64,000 bases of DNA, taken from assembly GCA_023525715.1 (NCBI GenBank), contig CM042012.1, forward strand, positions 118,843,798 to 118,907,797, read 5' to 3'. This DNA is from Cichorium intybus. Its lineage: Eukaryota; Streptophyta; Magnoliopsida; Asterales; Asteraceae. The translations under genes were made by a program, and so were the position numbers. Shown here one piece after another: positions 23,219-34,656 of this stretch. A model generated the notes under the pieces. That model saw only the letters and a program-made list of their open reading frames with translations. It was not told where the DNA came from and made no database searches. Position 1 is the first letter of the stretch. Each line of letters starts with the position of its first letter.

Positions 23219-23231
23219 GGCTCTGATACCA
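23219..23231 (-). other. Primer binding site of the minus-strand gypsy element
   Basis: GGCTCTGATACCA on the plus strand is the complement of TGGTATCAGAGCC and lies three bases from the LTR at 23235; this fixes the element's orientation. Confidence 0.9.
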
Positions 23232-23234
23232 ACT

Positions 23235-25734
23235 TGCAACACCCGACTTTTAAAACAAAAACACCCCTGAAAATTTTTCATTTAGAACAAAGGTTTCAAT
23301 ACATAAAACCATAACAAAAGGGGTATATTTTATTAAAAACGGGTACAAGTGTATCAAGGAGAGTATTAAATACCGTAATCTCCTTTGAAGCCGGGCTACT
23401 ACTGACAGCATCTAAAAGTCCACTTCTTTAGTCACGGACTCTATCTTTTCCCTTATCAGGATCATACTAACCTGCAGGGACATTTAACAAATAACGTGAG
23501 CTATAAAGCTCAGTGAGTAATTATATATGCAAATAACATGTATAGAAATACATTCATATATCTGTCTGGATATCGGATCCAAACTCCTAGCCTTACTGGC
23601 TGATCACATATCTCTTAGGATATCACATCCTACTTCATAGCCTTACAGGCTGTCATTTGCATACTGATCAAATCAAATCTGTTAGCCACAAAAACCATAT
23701 GTATATAAGAGAGAATAAACATATAAACTCTCCATTACCATTTCTGTCCCATATTTCATAGTCATAACTGACCGCACCGTATATCATGGCTATTTAAGCC
23801 GCACCCTGTGTCATAGCTATATAAGCTGCACCAAAACATTTTCAATATATAAATCATAGCCCGAAGGCCGCACCAGCTGGGTTCAATAACCCGATATCAT
23901 GGTCATAAGACCGCACCATTTGGATTCAAGTTCAATGTCATAGCCATAAGGCCGCACCATTTTCATATAATAATATCATAGCCGTATAGGCCGCACCAGT
24001 TGGATATAGTATCCAATATCATAGCCATATAGGCCGCACCAGTTGTATATAGAATCCAATATCATAGCCATATAGGCCGCACCAGTTGGATATAGAATCC
24101 AATATCATAGCCACAAGTGGCCGCACCATTCAATAACATTTTATTTCGTAATCATTTATGGCTCACGGCTCCGTTCTTGTCATTTCGTTGACTCACGGCT
24201 TATCCGGTATTGCCTTTTCACCATATCTTTAAAATTATCATTTTCGTCCCCCAAAGCTGTTTCAACCTGTAACAGTCCAATCAACACATATCATATGTGA
24301 TATAAGTGAGATTACTCACCTGGATACTCGCTGCATTTAGTTCCGGTTGTTTCTTGTCTTTGTATACACTACAACCGTTCGTCCCGTACCTATATATTCA
24401 TTTATATACCAAATGATAATAGGTTAACAATCATTTCAATTGACTCTAATACACAAGAGTCCAATATAATATAATTGGGGACCATTCCTAGATGATAACT
24501 TTCAATTACCATCTTTCTTTAAATTATACGTTTTCCCAAAATACACGTATTTTGATACAGTACTTTCGGGAGGTCGTATTCGTATTCTGATAATTTTCCA
24601 TGAAGTTCTACAACATATTAGACCTATGTTTAAAATTTCAGGTCAATCGGATAAGCCTAGCATCAAAATCAAATTTGAAAATTGGTCAAATCTTCACAGG
24701 AGGTTTCTGCCTCGAAGGCGCATCGCGCCTAGGGTGAGGGGCGCGTCGCGCCGGATCCCTCGAGCCGCGAGGACCATTATGGTCAAGTCGCGAGAGCTGC
24801 ACAGCAGACCAGTTTTCGCGATTTTTGTGCTACAAGTTCTCATTTCCTCATTTTTAAGCCCTTAATACATGACTTAATCATCAGGGTTTGTTCCAAGACT
24901 AATACTATCAATTAACCCTTGGTTTTAACCCATAAGAATCACACATATCCACATTTTCCAAACATTCCTGTTTTTGACATTTTGGTCCAAAAACTGAAAT
25001 TGTTGGAAGTTAGCTACTAATATTGATTCTCTTCATTAAATACAACATTTAGAACTCATTAAAACTTACTGAGATCATGTTGATCACATAATCTCATGAT
25101 TTAGGGTTCTTGAGCAAAGTTCTAAACTTTCATTAATAGCAACACACTTTCAATTTGATATGTGTTCTTACAACACAAACATGTTTGAGGCTTAGAATTC
25201 ATTTAAACCTCTTGAATCACAACTGTAATTTCAGTTTCAATTCTTTCCACGAAGAACACACAAAAACTTAGGTTAGAGTTTCAAAGAACTAACCTTAATT
25301 GCTTGAAATCACAACTTTCAAACAATTGTTCCAATTCCTTGCTTTAATTCCATGATCTCTGCAGAAATCGCACCATCAAAGCTCCTCCCGATCATCTCAA
25401 ATATTCAGCCACACATAGGAGAGATATTTCTCATTTTTTTTATATTTTCTAATTTTTCATTTTAGCCCCTCAAGTCCTTTTTCTTGAACTTTTGACCATA
25501 TGATCAAATTTCATCACAAAAGAACGACATTTCTTACATATTTACCACAAGTGAACAATATTTTTACGTAATTGGTCCTTCACATGGTCAAATGAACAAA
25601 TTACCCTTTTATGGTAAAATGACCAATTTACTCTTTTTCTAGTATTAACTTTCTAATACTTAGAACACCATATTAAATCATAAATACACTATGATTAATA
25701 TATTAATACTTAACAAAAGTATCGTGGTGTTACA
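23235..25734 (-). repeat. 5' LTR of the minus-strand gypsy element
   Basis: 2500 bp, same ends as the left LTR. The same tandem units lie at about 23780-24130 and the CG-rich block at about 24715-24800. The 79-residue frame at 24626 (and 18409) is LTR sequence, not a gene. Confidence 0.9.
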
Positions 25735-26120
25735 GTGTGTGTGTGTGTGAGAGATTTGAAATTTTGAAAAAATTAAATTTGTTTTTAAAAAACCTCCAAC
25801 GGACAACCCAACGTTCAATTCAACTCAACGGTCAAAAAAAATCGCGTGGCTCTACGTTGCTGAACTCACGGCTGGCCAGATCCACGCCACCCACGCGAGA
25901 GGGGGGCGGTGTGCCACGCCGTGGGTGGTGTCCACCTAGTCCCCACGTACCATGCGTGGTATGTATTCCCTTCAGTCTTATAGATTGCAAAAGATGGGGG
26001 TGGCACGGGCCTCTGCCACACGATATATCGTGAATGATAGAGATGATGTTGTGTCATGAACCCACGCATCCCACTCTCAACTTGTACATTACACTTCAGT
26101 ACTTGTACATTGGGAGTGAG
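25735..26120. other. Possible continuation of the Harbinger element
   Basis: The TG repeat resumes at 25735 after the gypsy LTR. CCAACGGACAACCCAACG and GC-rich CACGCC runs resemble upstream parts of Harbinger elements, but no terminal repeat was found. No gene. Confidence 0.3.
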
Positions 26121-27383
26121 TTTTTTTTTTTTGGAACCGGCAAATAATATTAAAAAAGACTCCCCTAGCAAGGCGCTAGGGGCAAAAGAGTACAGACAAA
26201 AACATTAAAGTGATAACTATTTACATGCAAAGGTAATTATAAACGATAAAACGGATCAAAACTCCAAGTGCTCCAGTCCAAACTTTCACCCTTAGTTCTA
26301 TGTTTCTGCCACAAAAAAACAGTGGATTTGATCGTCTCCATAATTTTCGCCGGTTGAGTGTTACGACTTCTAAAGACCCTTTCGTTCCTTGCCTTCCATA
26401 AACACCAAAAAGCACCATAGATAATGCTCAAGAGCCTAACCTTCTTTTTCGGACATCTACCCCACCTTCTGGCAAAGTCAAGAATGGCATTGATTGAATC
26501 CGATGAGTTATTAGTAATCCCGCACCAATTCCAAATCATATCCCATACTTGTTTTGCAATCCGACATTGAACCAGGAGATGACTTTCACACTCATCAATT
26601 TCTGGACATATCCCACATTTTGGAGATTCAATATGCATACCCCGGTTGTGGAGAGCTAGCGCGGATGGAATACGACCCAGTTTTGCACGCCAAACAAAAG
26701 CAGCGACCTTTTTAGGCACTGAAGATATCCATTCAAAAACACCATCACATATCGGATGAGAAGCTCGATCAAGGCGCTTCCTTAGTAATGCTACACACAT
26801 CTTCCCATCGACTGCATACGGGGATCTCCACTCATCATCAGTATTCGGGATTGGCATAACCTCACTGATCGGACAGTTAAGCTTCTCGAAAGCCTTGCTA
26901 GATTTTACAATGTTGAGCCATACACCTGGGCGTTGGAATTTCGCAAAGCAGTGGGGATGAACATTTGCCAATTTGTGAATGCCAGTTATTACTTTAGCCC
27001 ATAGTGTGTTTGGATTTGTTTTTAACTGCCACCACCATTTGGCCATGAGGGCAAGATTTAATGTTTTAATTGATCCCAGCCCCATACCGCCATCTTCTTT
27101 TGAAGCAACTAATCTGTCCCATGAAATCCAATGAATGCAAGATCGATCTTCTGTTCCTCTCCAAATGAATTGTCGCTGAATTTTCTCCAACTTGTTGATC
27201 ACACCTGATGGGGCTGCATAAAGAGACAAGAAATAAGTAGGAAGGTTACCTAGGACTGCTTTTGCTAGTGTGATTCTGCCACCAAAGCTTAGTGTTTTTG
27301 ATTTCCACATAGATAATTTCGACTGGAATCTATCAATAATAGGTTTCCATGCATTCATCCGGTTCATATTTTCTCCATGCACT
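26121..27383 (-). mobile_element. L1-type LINE, 5'-truncated
   Basis: Bounded by a 13-bp target duplication, CATTGGGAGTGAG (26108-26120 and 27384-27396). The poly(A) end lies at 26121-26132 as T's, with 3' UTR stem-loop CCCCTAGC/GCTAGGGG at 26162-26182. 5' truncation is usual for target-primed reverse transcription. Confidence 0.95.
26237..27382 (-). pseudogene. LINE ORF2 C-terminal fragment (RT tail, zf-RVT)
   Basis: Open for 381 codons to a natural stop, but the upstream RT and endonuclease domains are missing because the copy is truncated. Motifs: ITLAKAVLGNLPTYFLSLY and GGMGLGSIKTLNLALMAKWW in the RT thumb/connection, and the zinc-binding region near residues 210-300 (FVWRAKLGRIPSALALHNRG, CGICPEIDECESHLLVQC). 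No internal stop or frameshift, so the insertion is fairly young. The first ATG is probably fortuitous. Confidence 0.9.
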
Positions 27384-28404
27384 CATTGGGAGTGAGTTAG
27401 GAATATGAGTCTCTTCTGTTATTTAAGTCGCTCGATTTCCCCTCATTCTACTGGTTTTACTTCTTGCAAGCATTGTAAATTTGGGATTTTGTTTTGGTGG
27501 CTTTTGATATTTCATGCCCCTCTTGTAAACTAGCCTAAGCATTGTTAATTATGTTTTTGATTTTGGTAGGTTTTGAGGCTTTTAGAAGTTGGTAATTAGA
27601 CCACTTATAGCTGCTACTTATCATACACATACATGTGTTCTGCTTTTGATTCATTATTTTGCGGCTATTGGTTCAATATTTTGCTGCTACTGCTTATCTT
27701 GTTGTGTCTTAATGTTTTGTTGCTCATCTGCTACTGGTTTATGTTGTTACTGATTTTATGAAAGTGCATAGTAATTTGTATACTGATTTGAACATGACCA
27801 ATCTCAAGTACGTCCTCAAGTGGAATCTTAATAAGAAAACCTTACAACTTTTTGAATTAAATTTTTTTTTAAGGTCATGGAAGATTCCATTACACAGTGA
27901 TGGTGTAGCTCAATCCGCAACCACCTTGAATCCAACTCAGCCGCCCTCCTTTGGTTCGTTAATCGCGTTCAAGCCCTTTCGGTAATATATACACCCTTGT
28001 TCTTTTATTTTTATAAAAACAATAAGTTCATATCTATTATTTTTTCTTGATTATTTAGATTATTAGATTATGCTAAGCGTTCCATTAGAACTTTAAAGAC
28101 AGCTTGATATTCCTAATGCATTTTTATGTTGAAACTTCTGAAATCTCTAAAACGCAAGTTGTTACATTAAACTAATAATCTTGGACAATTAGAATATTTT
28201 GAGAAGCTTATTTCTTTTGTTGAGGGGTTTGTGTATTGTTGTAAGTACTATCTCAATTTTTCGTTAACCATCTAACTTTCATTTTAAATCGCAAAGTGAT
28301 ATGAAAACATTTAGCCAAAATTCATATATATATATATAACGTTACGTTTGTCTCTGAAAGTTACTGTTGATTAGGTTTTGCTATTTTCAGAACCAAAATT
28401 ATTA
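27384..28404. other. No recognisable gene
   Basis: T-rich sequence; a 75-codon plus frame (27758-27985) ends close to GTAATATA, a possible splice donor, but I recognise no domain. A short TA repeat lies near 28327. Confidence 0.5.
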
Positions 28405-29649
28405 GGAAAAATTTCATACATATCCTTGTAAAACTAATATATTACTTCAATATTCTTGCAAAAATTATAACTACATAGATATCCTTATAAAACTAGAGTA
28501 TTCACGTCTATATCCAATTTTGTATTTTAAATTAAATTAACCACAATTTATATTACAGAAATTTCATAAAAACAAAATACATTAATAATTGACTTATTTA
28601 CCCTTCTCCAATTGAATATTAGAATAAAATCAATTTAATTATGCTTAATAGAAGCAAAGCTCTGAAGAACACAAGCAATATAGAAGCAACGAATGCAATG
28701 ATGAAGGCACTTATCATAGGTCAAGGTATAATTCACTAATTAATTGCATTCATGTATAATTCACTAATTAATTGCATTCTTACCGATCAATATGAGCCTC
28801 AAAAAGTTCCAATTAATTGCACGAATTTAATTACACTTAATTGCATTCTTTCGAATTAATTGCACAATGAAATTTAATTGAATGTAAGTATTAATTAATT
28901 GAATGTAAGTACTAATTAATTGCATTCTTCCGATCAATACGAGCCTCAAAAAGTTCCAATTAATTGCACGAATAATAGTTTTTTTTTACGAATTTTATAT
29001 ATATTCATGACGCAATCACAAGGTCTGAAAGAATCATCGCATCAATGTCCGGTGTCTGGACAGACCCAAACGTCACTGGTGACCGCAGCCCGCGATTGCA
29101 ACTGATGGTAGATTATTTTGGTGGCTCTTGGAATAACATAGGAGAAGAGGGAGAGTTCTTCTAGGGACAACACTTGCACGAAGGTTGAAGAAGATGCTTG
29201 TAGAGCTTAATTGCACGAATTTAATTACGCTTAATTGCATTCTTTCCAATTAATTGCACAATGAAATTTAATTGAATGTAAGTATTAATTAATTGCAGGT
29301 TGAAAGTTATGATGAAGAGGACATTGAAAATGGTATACATTCGATGATGTTCACGGCACATGGGAAGAAGGGATGGAGTACGTTCATGCCCAGGGTTTTT
29401 GTTATTAAGCGTAATTAAATTGATTTCATTCTAATCTTTAATTGGGGAAGGGTATATAAGTAAATTAATAAGGTATTTTGTATTTTTTGAAATTCTTGTA
29501 ATATAAATTGTGATTAATTTAAGTTAAAATACAAAATTGGATATAGACGTGATTACTCTAGTTTTATAATGATATCTATGTAATTATCATTTTTGCAAGG
29601 ATATTGACGTAATATCTTAGTTTTACAAGGATATGAATGAAATTTTACC
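28405..29649. mobile_element. Non-autonomous Mutator-like element (MULE)
   Basis: 1245 bp, flanked by the 9-bp direct repeat AAATTATTA (28396-28404, 29650-29658). Long terminal inverted repeats of about 200 bp: GGAAAAATTTCATACATATC at the left, GGTAAAATTTCATTCATATC on the reverse of the right. Internally, units with TTAATTGCATTCTT and GAGCCTCAAAAAGTTCCAAT repeat. No transposase. A less AT-rich core at 29040-29200 could be captured sequence, but I recognise no gene in it. Confidence 0.9.
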
Positions 29650-29879
29650 AAATTATTAAATCAAGATGATAATATAGTTGTTAAAGTATTTGATACAAAA
29701 TCCAAATAAGCTTCTATTTGGAAATAACAATTTTGATTCTTCTTATAGCAAACTTTCATATTTACGTTTTTTCCCCTCAACTAATTTCGAATTAATTGTA
29801 TTTCGTAAGTTACGATTCCGGTCCCTTATTATATTTAAAAGTTACATTTTTCGTCCCTCACATGATTTGTTTTTTTGTC

Positions 29880-29950
29880 GACCTGCGTTTTTCAATATAC
29901 CGGGCTTCCGCAGCATCGCGCGGATAGTCGCGCGGATAGTCTAAAACTAG
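29880..29950 (+). mobile_element. Possible Helitron 3' terminus
   Basis: A GC-rich stretch with a hairpin (TCCGC at 29907, GCGGA at 29920), the 12-mer GCGCGGATAGTC in tandem, and CTAAAACTAG followed by T. A hairpin about 10 bases before CTAG|T is the Helitron 3' signature. No 5' end or helicase gene was found. Confidence 0.4.
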
Positions 29951-30538
29951 TTATAATTAAAAAGATACAAGTATTATACATAAAGGAATAGTCAGGTTAT
30001 GCGGGTTAAAACTAGCCATGGCTTGACAGATCCAAAAGGTGATTTTGTTTTCATGCATTGTACTATTCAAAAATTCAAGAATCAGATTTCAACACATGTG
30101 GATCTGAAAGTTGTATTCCTTTTCTTTTTCCAATTTGTGCATTTTAGATTGTATTTGTGTTGCTATCAAACATATAATAATTTAAACTATTTTATGCATT
30201 TAGGAGTTTTGATCACCTGGAAGCCATTGGCCAACTACCTTTTGCACTCTTAATTTCTTAATGAACCACATGTATATTCACTTAAGTTAAATATGGTGAG
30301 GTGGTAAATCGTGGACTCTGCAATTGTGTCCATTGTCGGGTTTGATATGTCATTGAAAGTTATATAAATGAAATAATGTGAATCGAGAAAAGCATCCATT
30401 TTTAAGAAATAAAATTTGATGACAACGAAGGAAATAGATTATTTCAAGAATGTTTTATTGCATTCCATTAATTAAAATAGATAACTATATAAAGACATGG
30501 TGGATCAAGCGTCAAAATCGTGTTTTTCACTACATTGA

Positions 30539-30725
30539 ATGATCGACTTGAAACCAGATTTTTTTAATTGGATAAAAGCCGGTATTAATCATCTTTCAAC
30601 ACCAACTTTGGGCCATAAATCTCCCATTGAAGTCCTGTTTCATAAAAAATCAAAACTTACATTTCTCACAGTTTTGGAAGTGCGTGTTACCCGCACTTAT
30701 TATCAAAGTCCTTTCCCTTTTTAAC
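30539..30725 (+). pseudogene. Copia integrase relic
   Basis: The plus-strand frame contains INHLSTPTLGHKSPIEVLFH, then with a frame change FGSACYPHL, the hallmark of the copia integrase C-terminal region. Only about 60 codons are recognisable and no flanking LTR is seen. Confidence 0.6.
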
Positions 30726-31325
30726 CTTTCGTCTGTACCTCCACAACAGAAAATACTGACATTATTGTTTCAACAATTAGAGGAAGAGGGGGGAATTGTA
30801 AGAAACATATGGGGTTTTTATTCATGACAATGGAAATCATTTTCCAACCACGTTCTCCTTCAATTTTTGGTTCTGAAATTCTTATAGTAGCAGAAAAATG
30901 ATTTTTGATATGGTTTGATATTGGTGATCGCTGAAATTCTTATAGTAGCAGAAAAATGACTTTTGATATGGTGTGATCACGGGAAGAATTAACGCGGAGA
31001 AATTGGTGGATTGGTATCAGAAGGAGAGACAAAAAGCTTGGAAATTGATCGGTACGACGATAGAATGGCAGACGATCATTTATATGCCCTTTGAAGTATG
31101 TGTGACGGCATAATCTGTACGTTTTTTAGTGAACGAATCTTGCCTTGGTTTGAAGCTTTCTTCAAGTTCGCAAAACCCAAAAAAAAAATTATTTGAAGTT
31201 TCACCGCGACGCCAGAACACCAAACCTCGTTTGTTCCCATATTACATCCATCATGCCATGATTTTATGAATGTTGGGTATTTTGTTAAATACAATGACTT
31301 TATTTTGTCAGTCTATGAGAAAGAT

Positions 31326-31826
31326 TAGGGCTGTAACCGAATCGAACAAACACGAACAATTGCTCGTTTATGTTCGTTCGATTAAATTAGACAATCAAAC
31401 AAACGAACACGAACAGATAAATGAATGAGTTTTATTGTTCATGTTTATTTGTTTAACAAATTATATTGTTCATGTTCGTGAACATACTAAACAAACATAA
31501 ACAAACAGAGATAAACAAACACAATTAAACACATATGAAGATAAACGAACATATAATATTGAAATGTAATCAAACACAATTGAATATATATGAACATAAA
31601 ATGAATGTAAATGAAGAAACATAAATGAACTTAAACGAACAACATAAACGAACGTTTACGAACATAACTGAACGAACGAGACCATTGTTCATGTTCATTT
31701 GTTTAACTAAACGAACGGGAATTTGTGTTCATATGCGTTCACTTATTAAATAAATGAACATAAACGAGCTTCCTACCAAACAGTTTACGAACGGTTCGCT
31801 GAACGTTCGGTTTGTTGACAGCCATA
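31326..31826. mobile_element. hAT-type MITE
   Basis: 501 bp, TAGGGCTGTAACC at one end and the complement of TATGGCTGTCAAC at the other, flanked by AGAAAGAT (31318-31325) and AAAAAGAT (31827-31834), an 8-bp duplication with one mismatch. The interior has many CGAACAAACACGAAC-like repeats in both orientations. Block A at about 10402-10420 keeps the uninterrupted site (GAGAAAGATATTATG). Confidence 0.88.
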
Positions 31827-31915
31827 AAAAAGATATTATGCATCATTCTATTCAGCAATATTATTTTAAATATTGAAAGCGTTATATTGGTCATGAGTAG
31901 TGATGTCATGATCCA

Positions 31916-32990
31916 TAATTTATGGACGTCGTTTCTAGAAACTTAGTTTTGCAATAAAAAATAGATTAGCAATGTAGCTTGTTGCTGTTAGCCTGTAAAA
32001 TTTTGAATCTGACTATTGTTGCCTATTAGCCTGTAATATTTTGAATATAACTATTGTTTTAGCAAGATAAAAATAAGTGTTTACTATATTAATCTTGAAG
32101 GGAATTTTAGGATGTATTATCGTATTTTATTTTTTACCTTTGTTTTACTTGGGTTGTAAAAACAAAATAGTTGTTACAAACTAGACGTGTAATTTATATT
32201 TCACATTTGAACCGCTACGTTTGAGATTTGAAGTAAATATAGTACTAGAGGGATTATCGTGATAGAAAATTTAATCACAAAATAGCCTGTTCGCGTAGAA
32301 GTTGGTATAATGTTTATTTATGTTCATTTTATTATTTTTATGAGAGACTATAGTCTTACTTTCTTTCTTTTTTATGTTAAATACTGAATTGATAAATGCT
32401 ACTGAATGGATAAAGATATATAAATAGATATAATATTGCTGATGTATATAGATTATATTCACCACGTGAATCTGAATAAATGATTATTATACCCTCCTGT
32501 TTGATCTTGACAAATAACGAATGACTATTTATTTAACAATTGTTATAAATTAAAATTGTACGTGTTCACATTAATTTTTTTTAATTTTAGAAATTTAAAA
32601 ACAACATGATTAATAACTTAAATTGAACATAATTTTAAATTAACTTCAAGTGATAAAATTAAACTCAAACAATCAATATTTAAATATATAATGGATTAAA
32701 GAAAAATAACAAGCACGTGAAATTTGTATGATATTTATACATATAACAGTGAATAACTCAATATATAAGTATAAAATATGCTTCATAATTGGATATAAAT
32801 ATGATGTTTGTTGAAAAAATAAGGATAATTAAGAAAAATTAAATATATAATCATAACTTAACGTTAAAGACATATATTTCCTAACTTAATTAATTAAGAT
32901 ATTTTGTTATCGTCAAGTCAATTTCATTATTGATTTTTTGTTATATTTTTTCCCTTTTATAATATATTCATATATTTTTACTTTTTATAG
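31916..32990. other. AT-rich stretch without genes
   Basis: A 38-bp unit (TTAGCCTGTAA, ATTTTGAAT) repeats at about 31987 and 32027. Otherwise no coding or element signal. It precedes the first recognised exon of the CACTA-type gene. Confidence 0.55.
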
Positions 32991-33218
32991 TATTGGGATA
33001 CAGATGCATGGAGAAACAAATCAGCGGCCGGGAAGGCCAACCGTATGAGTGGTGATAGCACCGGTACGATATCAAGGCGTACCGGCGGATCGAGGGGCTA
33101 CGATGAGTATCAAATTGTAATGATAATTAAGCTAATCATATTTATATATTTAGTAATTGTTATACTTAAACAAAAATTGATCTAATTATACTTTGTTCTT
33201 TATCGAGACTAAGGAATT

Positions 33219-34511
33219 TGTTGAAAATAATATTTTTGTATGTGACCATCACTGAAATAAGATGAACTGTTTTTATTTTATCTGTCAAATATTATCAGTT
33301 TATTTCAGGTTGCATGGACTCGAGATCAAAAACAAGAATGAATCAAGACCCAAGAAACTTTGAGAAAACAACCAAACCTGAGGAAGTGACACTATGTACC
33401 AAAGAGCAAAACATAAAAGTCCAGAATGCTACAGCAATCACGACGCGACGGACACCATGGTCGCGACGTGAAGAAGAGCAAAACATAAGAGTCCAGATTG
33501 CTACAGCAATCGCGACGCGACGGAGGCCCTGGTCGCGACGCGAAGCCTTCAACGCGACACCACCAACTTTTCAATCGCGAGGCTACCAACACAACGCACT
33601 AACCAGTGGCCGACCAAAAGCAACACGACAAACGCACCCTCGCGACGCGACAGATAGATGGTCGCAACGCGAAGCCTGTATTTCAGCAACTATAAATAAG
33701 AAGCTCACCTCTTGCCATACTTACACACAATACCACACTTATACACACTCAAAGAAACCCACGACCAAACACCTCAAGACACTCAAATTTCTGAATCTTT
33801 CAACAAGAATCAAACCATATAACCGCAAGAAACAACAACCTCCACCCGACACCAAAACTTCAAACCTCTAAACAACCTCTACCCTACACCAAACAAAAAC
33901 CTCCACCCGACACCAATACATCCAACCTCCAATCAACACAAAACCGAAGAAATACCATTTCAGCAAGAAAAACCGAGCATACCATCCTTTCTACAAGAAC
34001 CAAACCGCACAACCTCAAGATTCGACGCTTCAAAGAAAAACACCATCTTCCTCTGCTGTCGATAAGTTCTTTTCAATAATTTACCTGTGCCATTATTGAT
34101 TTATTTAAACTTTTATAAATCAATTGTACTAAATTCCAAGACATACAAATTGAACCATGACAACAACAACATATGTGGACTGTATTTAACCGAGACATCT
34201 AACTTCTAACTTCTAACTTCTAACCTTTTATTTATTGTAAAAACACTTTATCGTTGATAATGGCGTTTATTACATTTAACCTCTAACTTCTAACATTTAT
34301 TTTATTTACCGCTTTCTGTCTATTTAAATACTGTCTAGTTTAAATTTACCGCTTTATTTTATTTATTTATAGCTTTCAGTAACTTAATTTTAGTTTATAT
34401 TTATTCCGCAACTCTTATTTATTCCGCATATTATAGCTAAAATACATATCTGTCACACAGTAATCGGCTTAAAAACCTTATTCGTGGAGATCAGTTATCG
34501 TATTTTCAACA
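33219..34511 (+). repeat. 5' LTR of the copia element
   Basis: TGTTGAAAAT to TTTTCAACA. Three copies of a CG-rich module (around 33437, 33509 and 33639) sit just upstream of TATAAATA at 33691-33698. The 185-residue frame at 33314 is LTR sequence, not a gene. Confidence 0.95.
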
Positions 34512-34513
34512 AT

Positions 34514-34525
34514 TGGTATCAGAGC
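34514..34525 (+). other. Primer binding site of the copia element
   Basis: TGGTATCAGAGC, two bases after the 5' LTR. Confidence 0.92.
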
Positions 34526-34656
34526 TCGTGTGATTTAGTCTGAAATTTTTGTCGAAAACTTTTATGTAGCGTTTTTATAAACCACCAATAAGTTTTCTTT
34601 AAAAATTTCATCTTAATATCACTTGTTCAAAAAAAAATAAAAAAAACCAACTAAAA

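Larger units (their letters stand above)
17016..25734 (-). mobile_element. Ty3/gypsy element, deletion derivative
   Basis: Minus-oriented 8.7-kb element with 2.5-kb LTRs, TSD GTGTG inside a TG repeat, a methionine-type primer binding site beside the right LTR and a polypurine tract (GGAGGGTAGAATT read on the minus strand) beside the left LTR. The internal region is only 3.7 kb and carries fragmentary gag/pol. Inserted in the upstream region of the Harbinger element at 15126. Confidence 0.9.
30120..31915. repeat. Block B, duplicated flank left of CXE copy B
   Basis: Collinear with 7198-7342 plus 9838-10491. Relative to block A it has a hAT-type MITE (31326-31826), a local tandem duplication (about 30872-30920 and 30930-30975) and the interval 30274-30714, of which a short part occurs inverted in block A (9791-9838). 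Confidence 0.78.

Noticed and set aside
33314..33871. 185-codon open frame (repeated as 101 codons at 42524)
   Set aside because: It lies in the copia LTR, changes between the two LTR copies and reads through the CG-rich modules; no protein domain.
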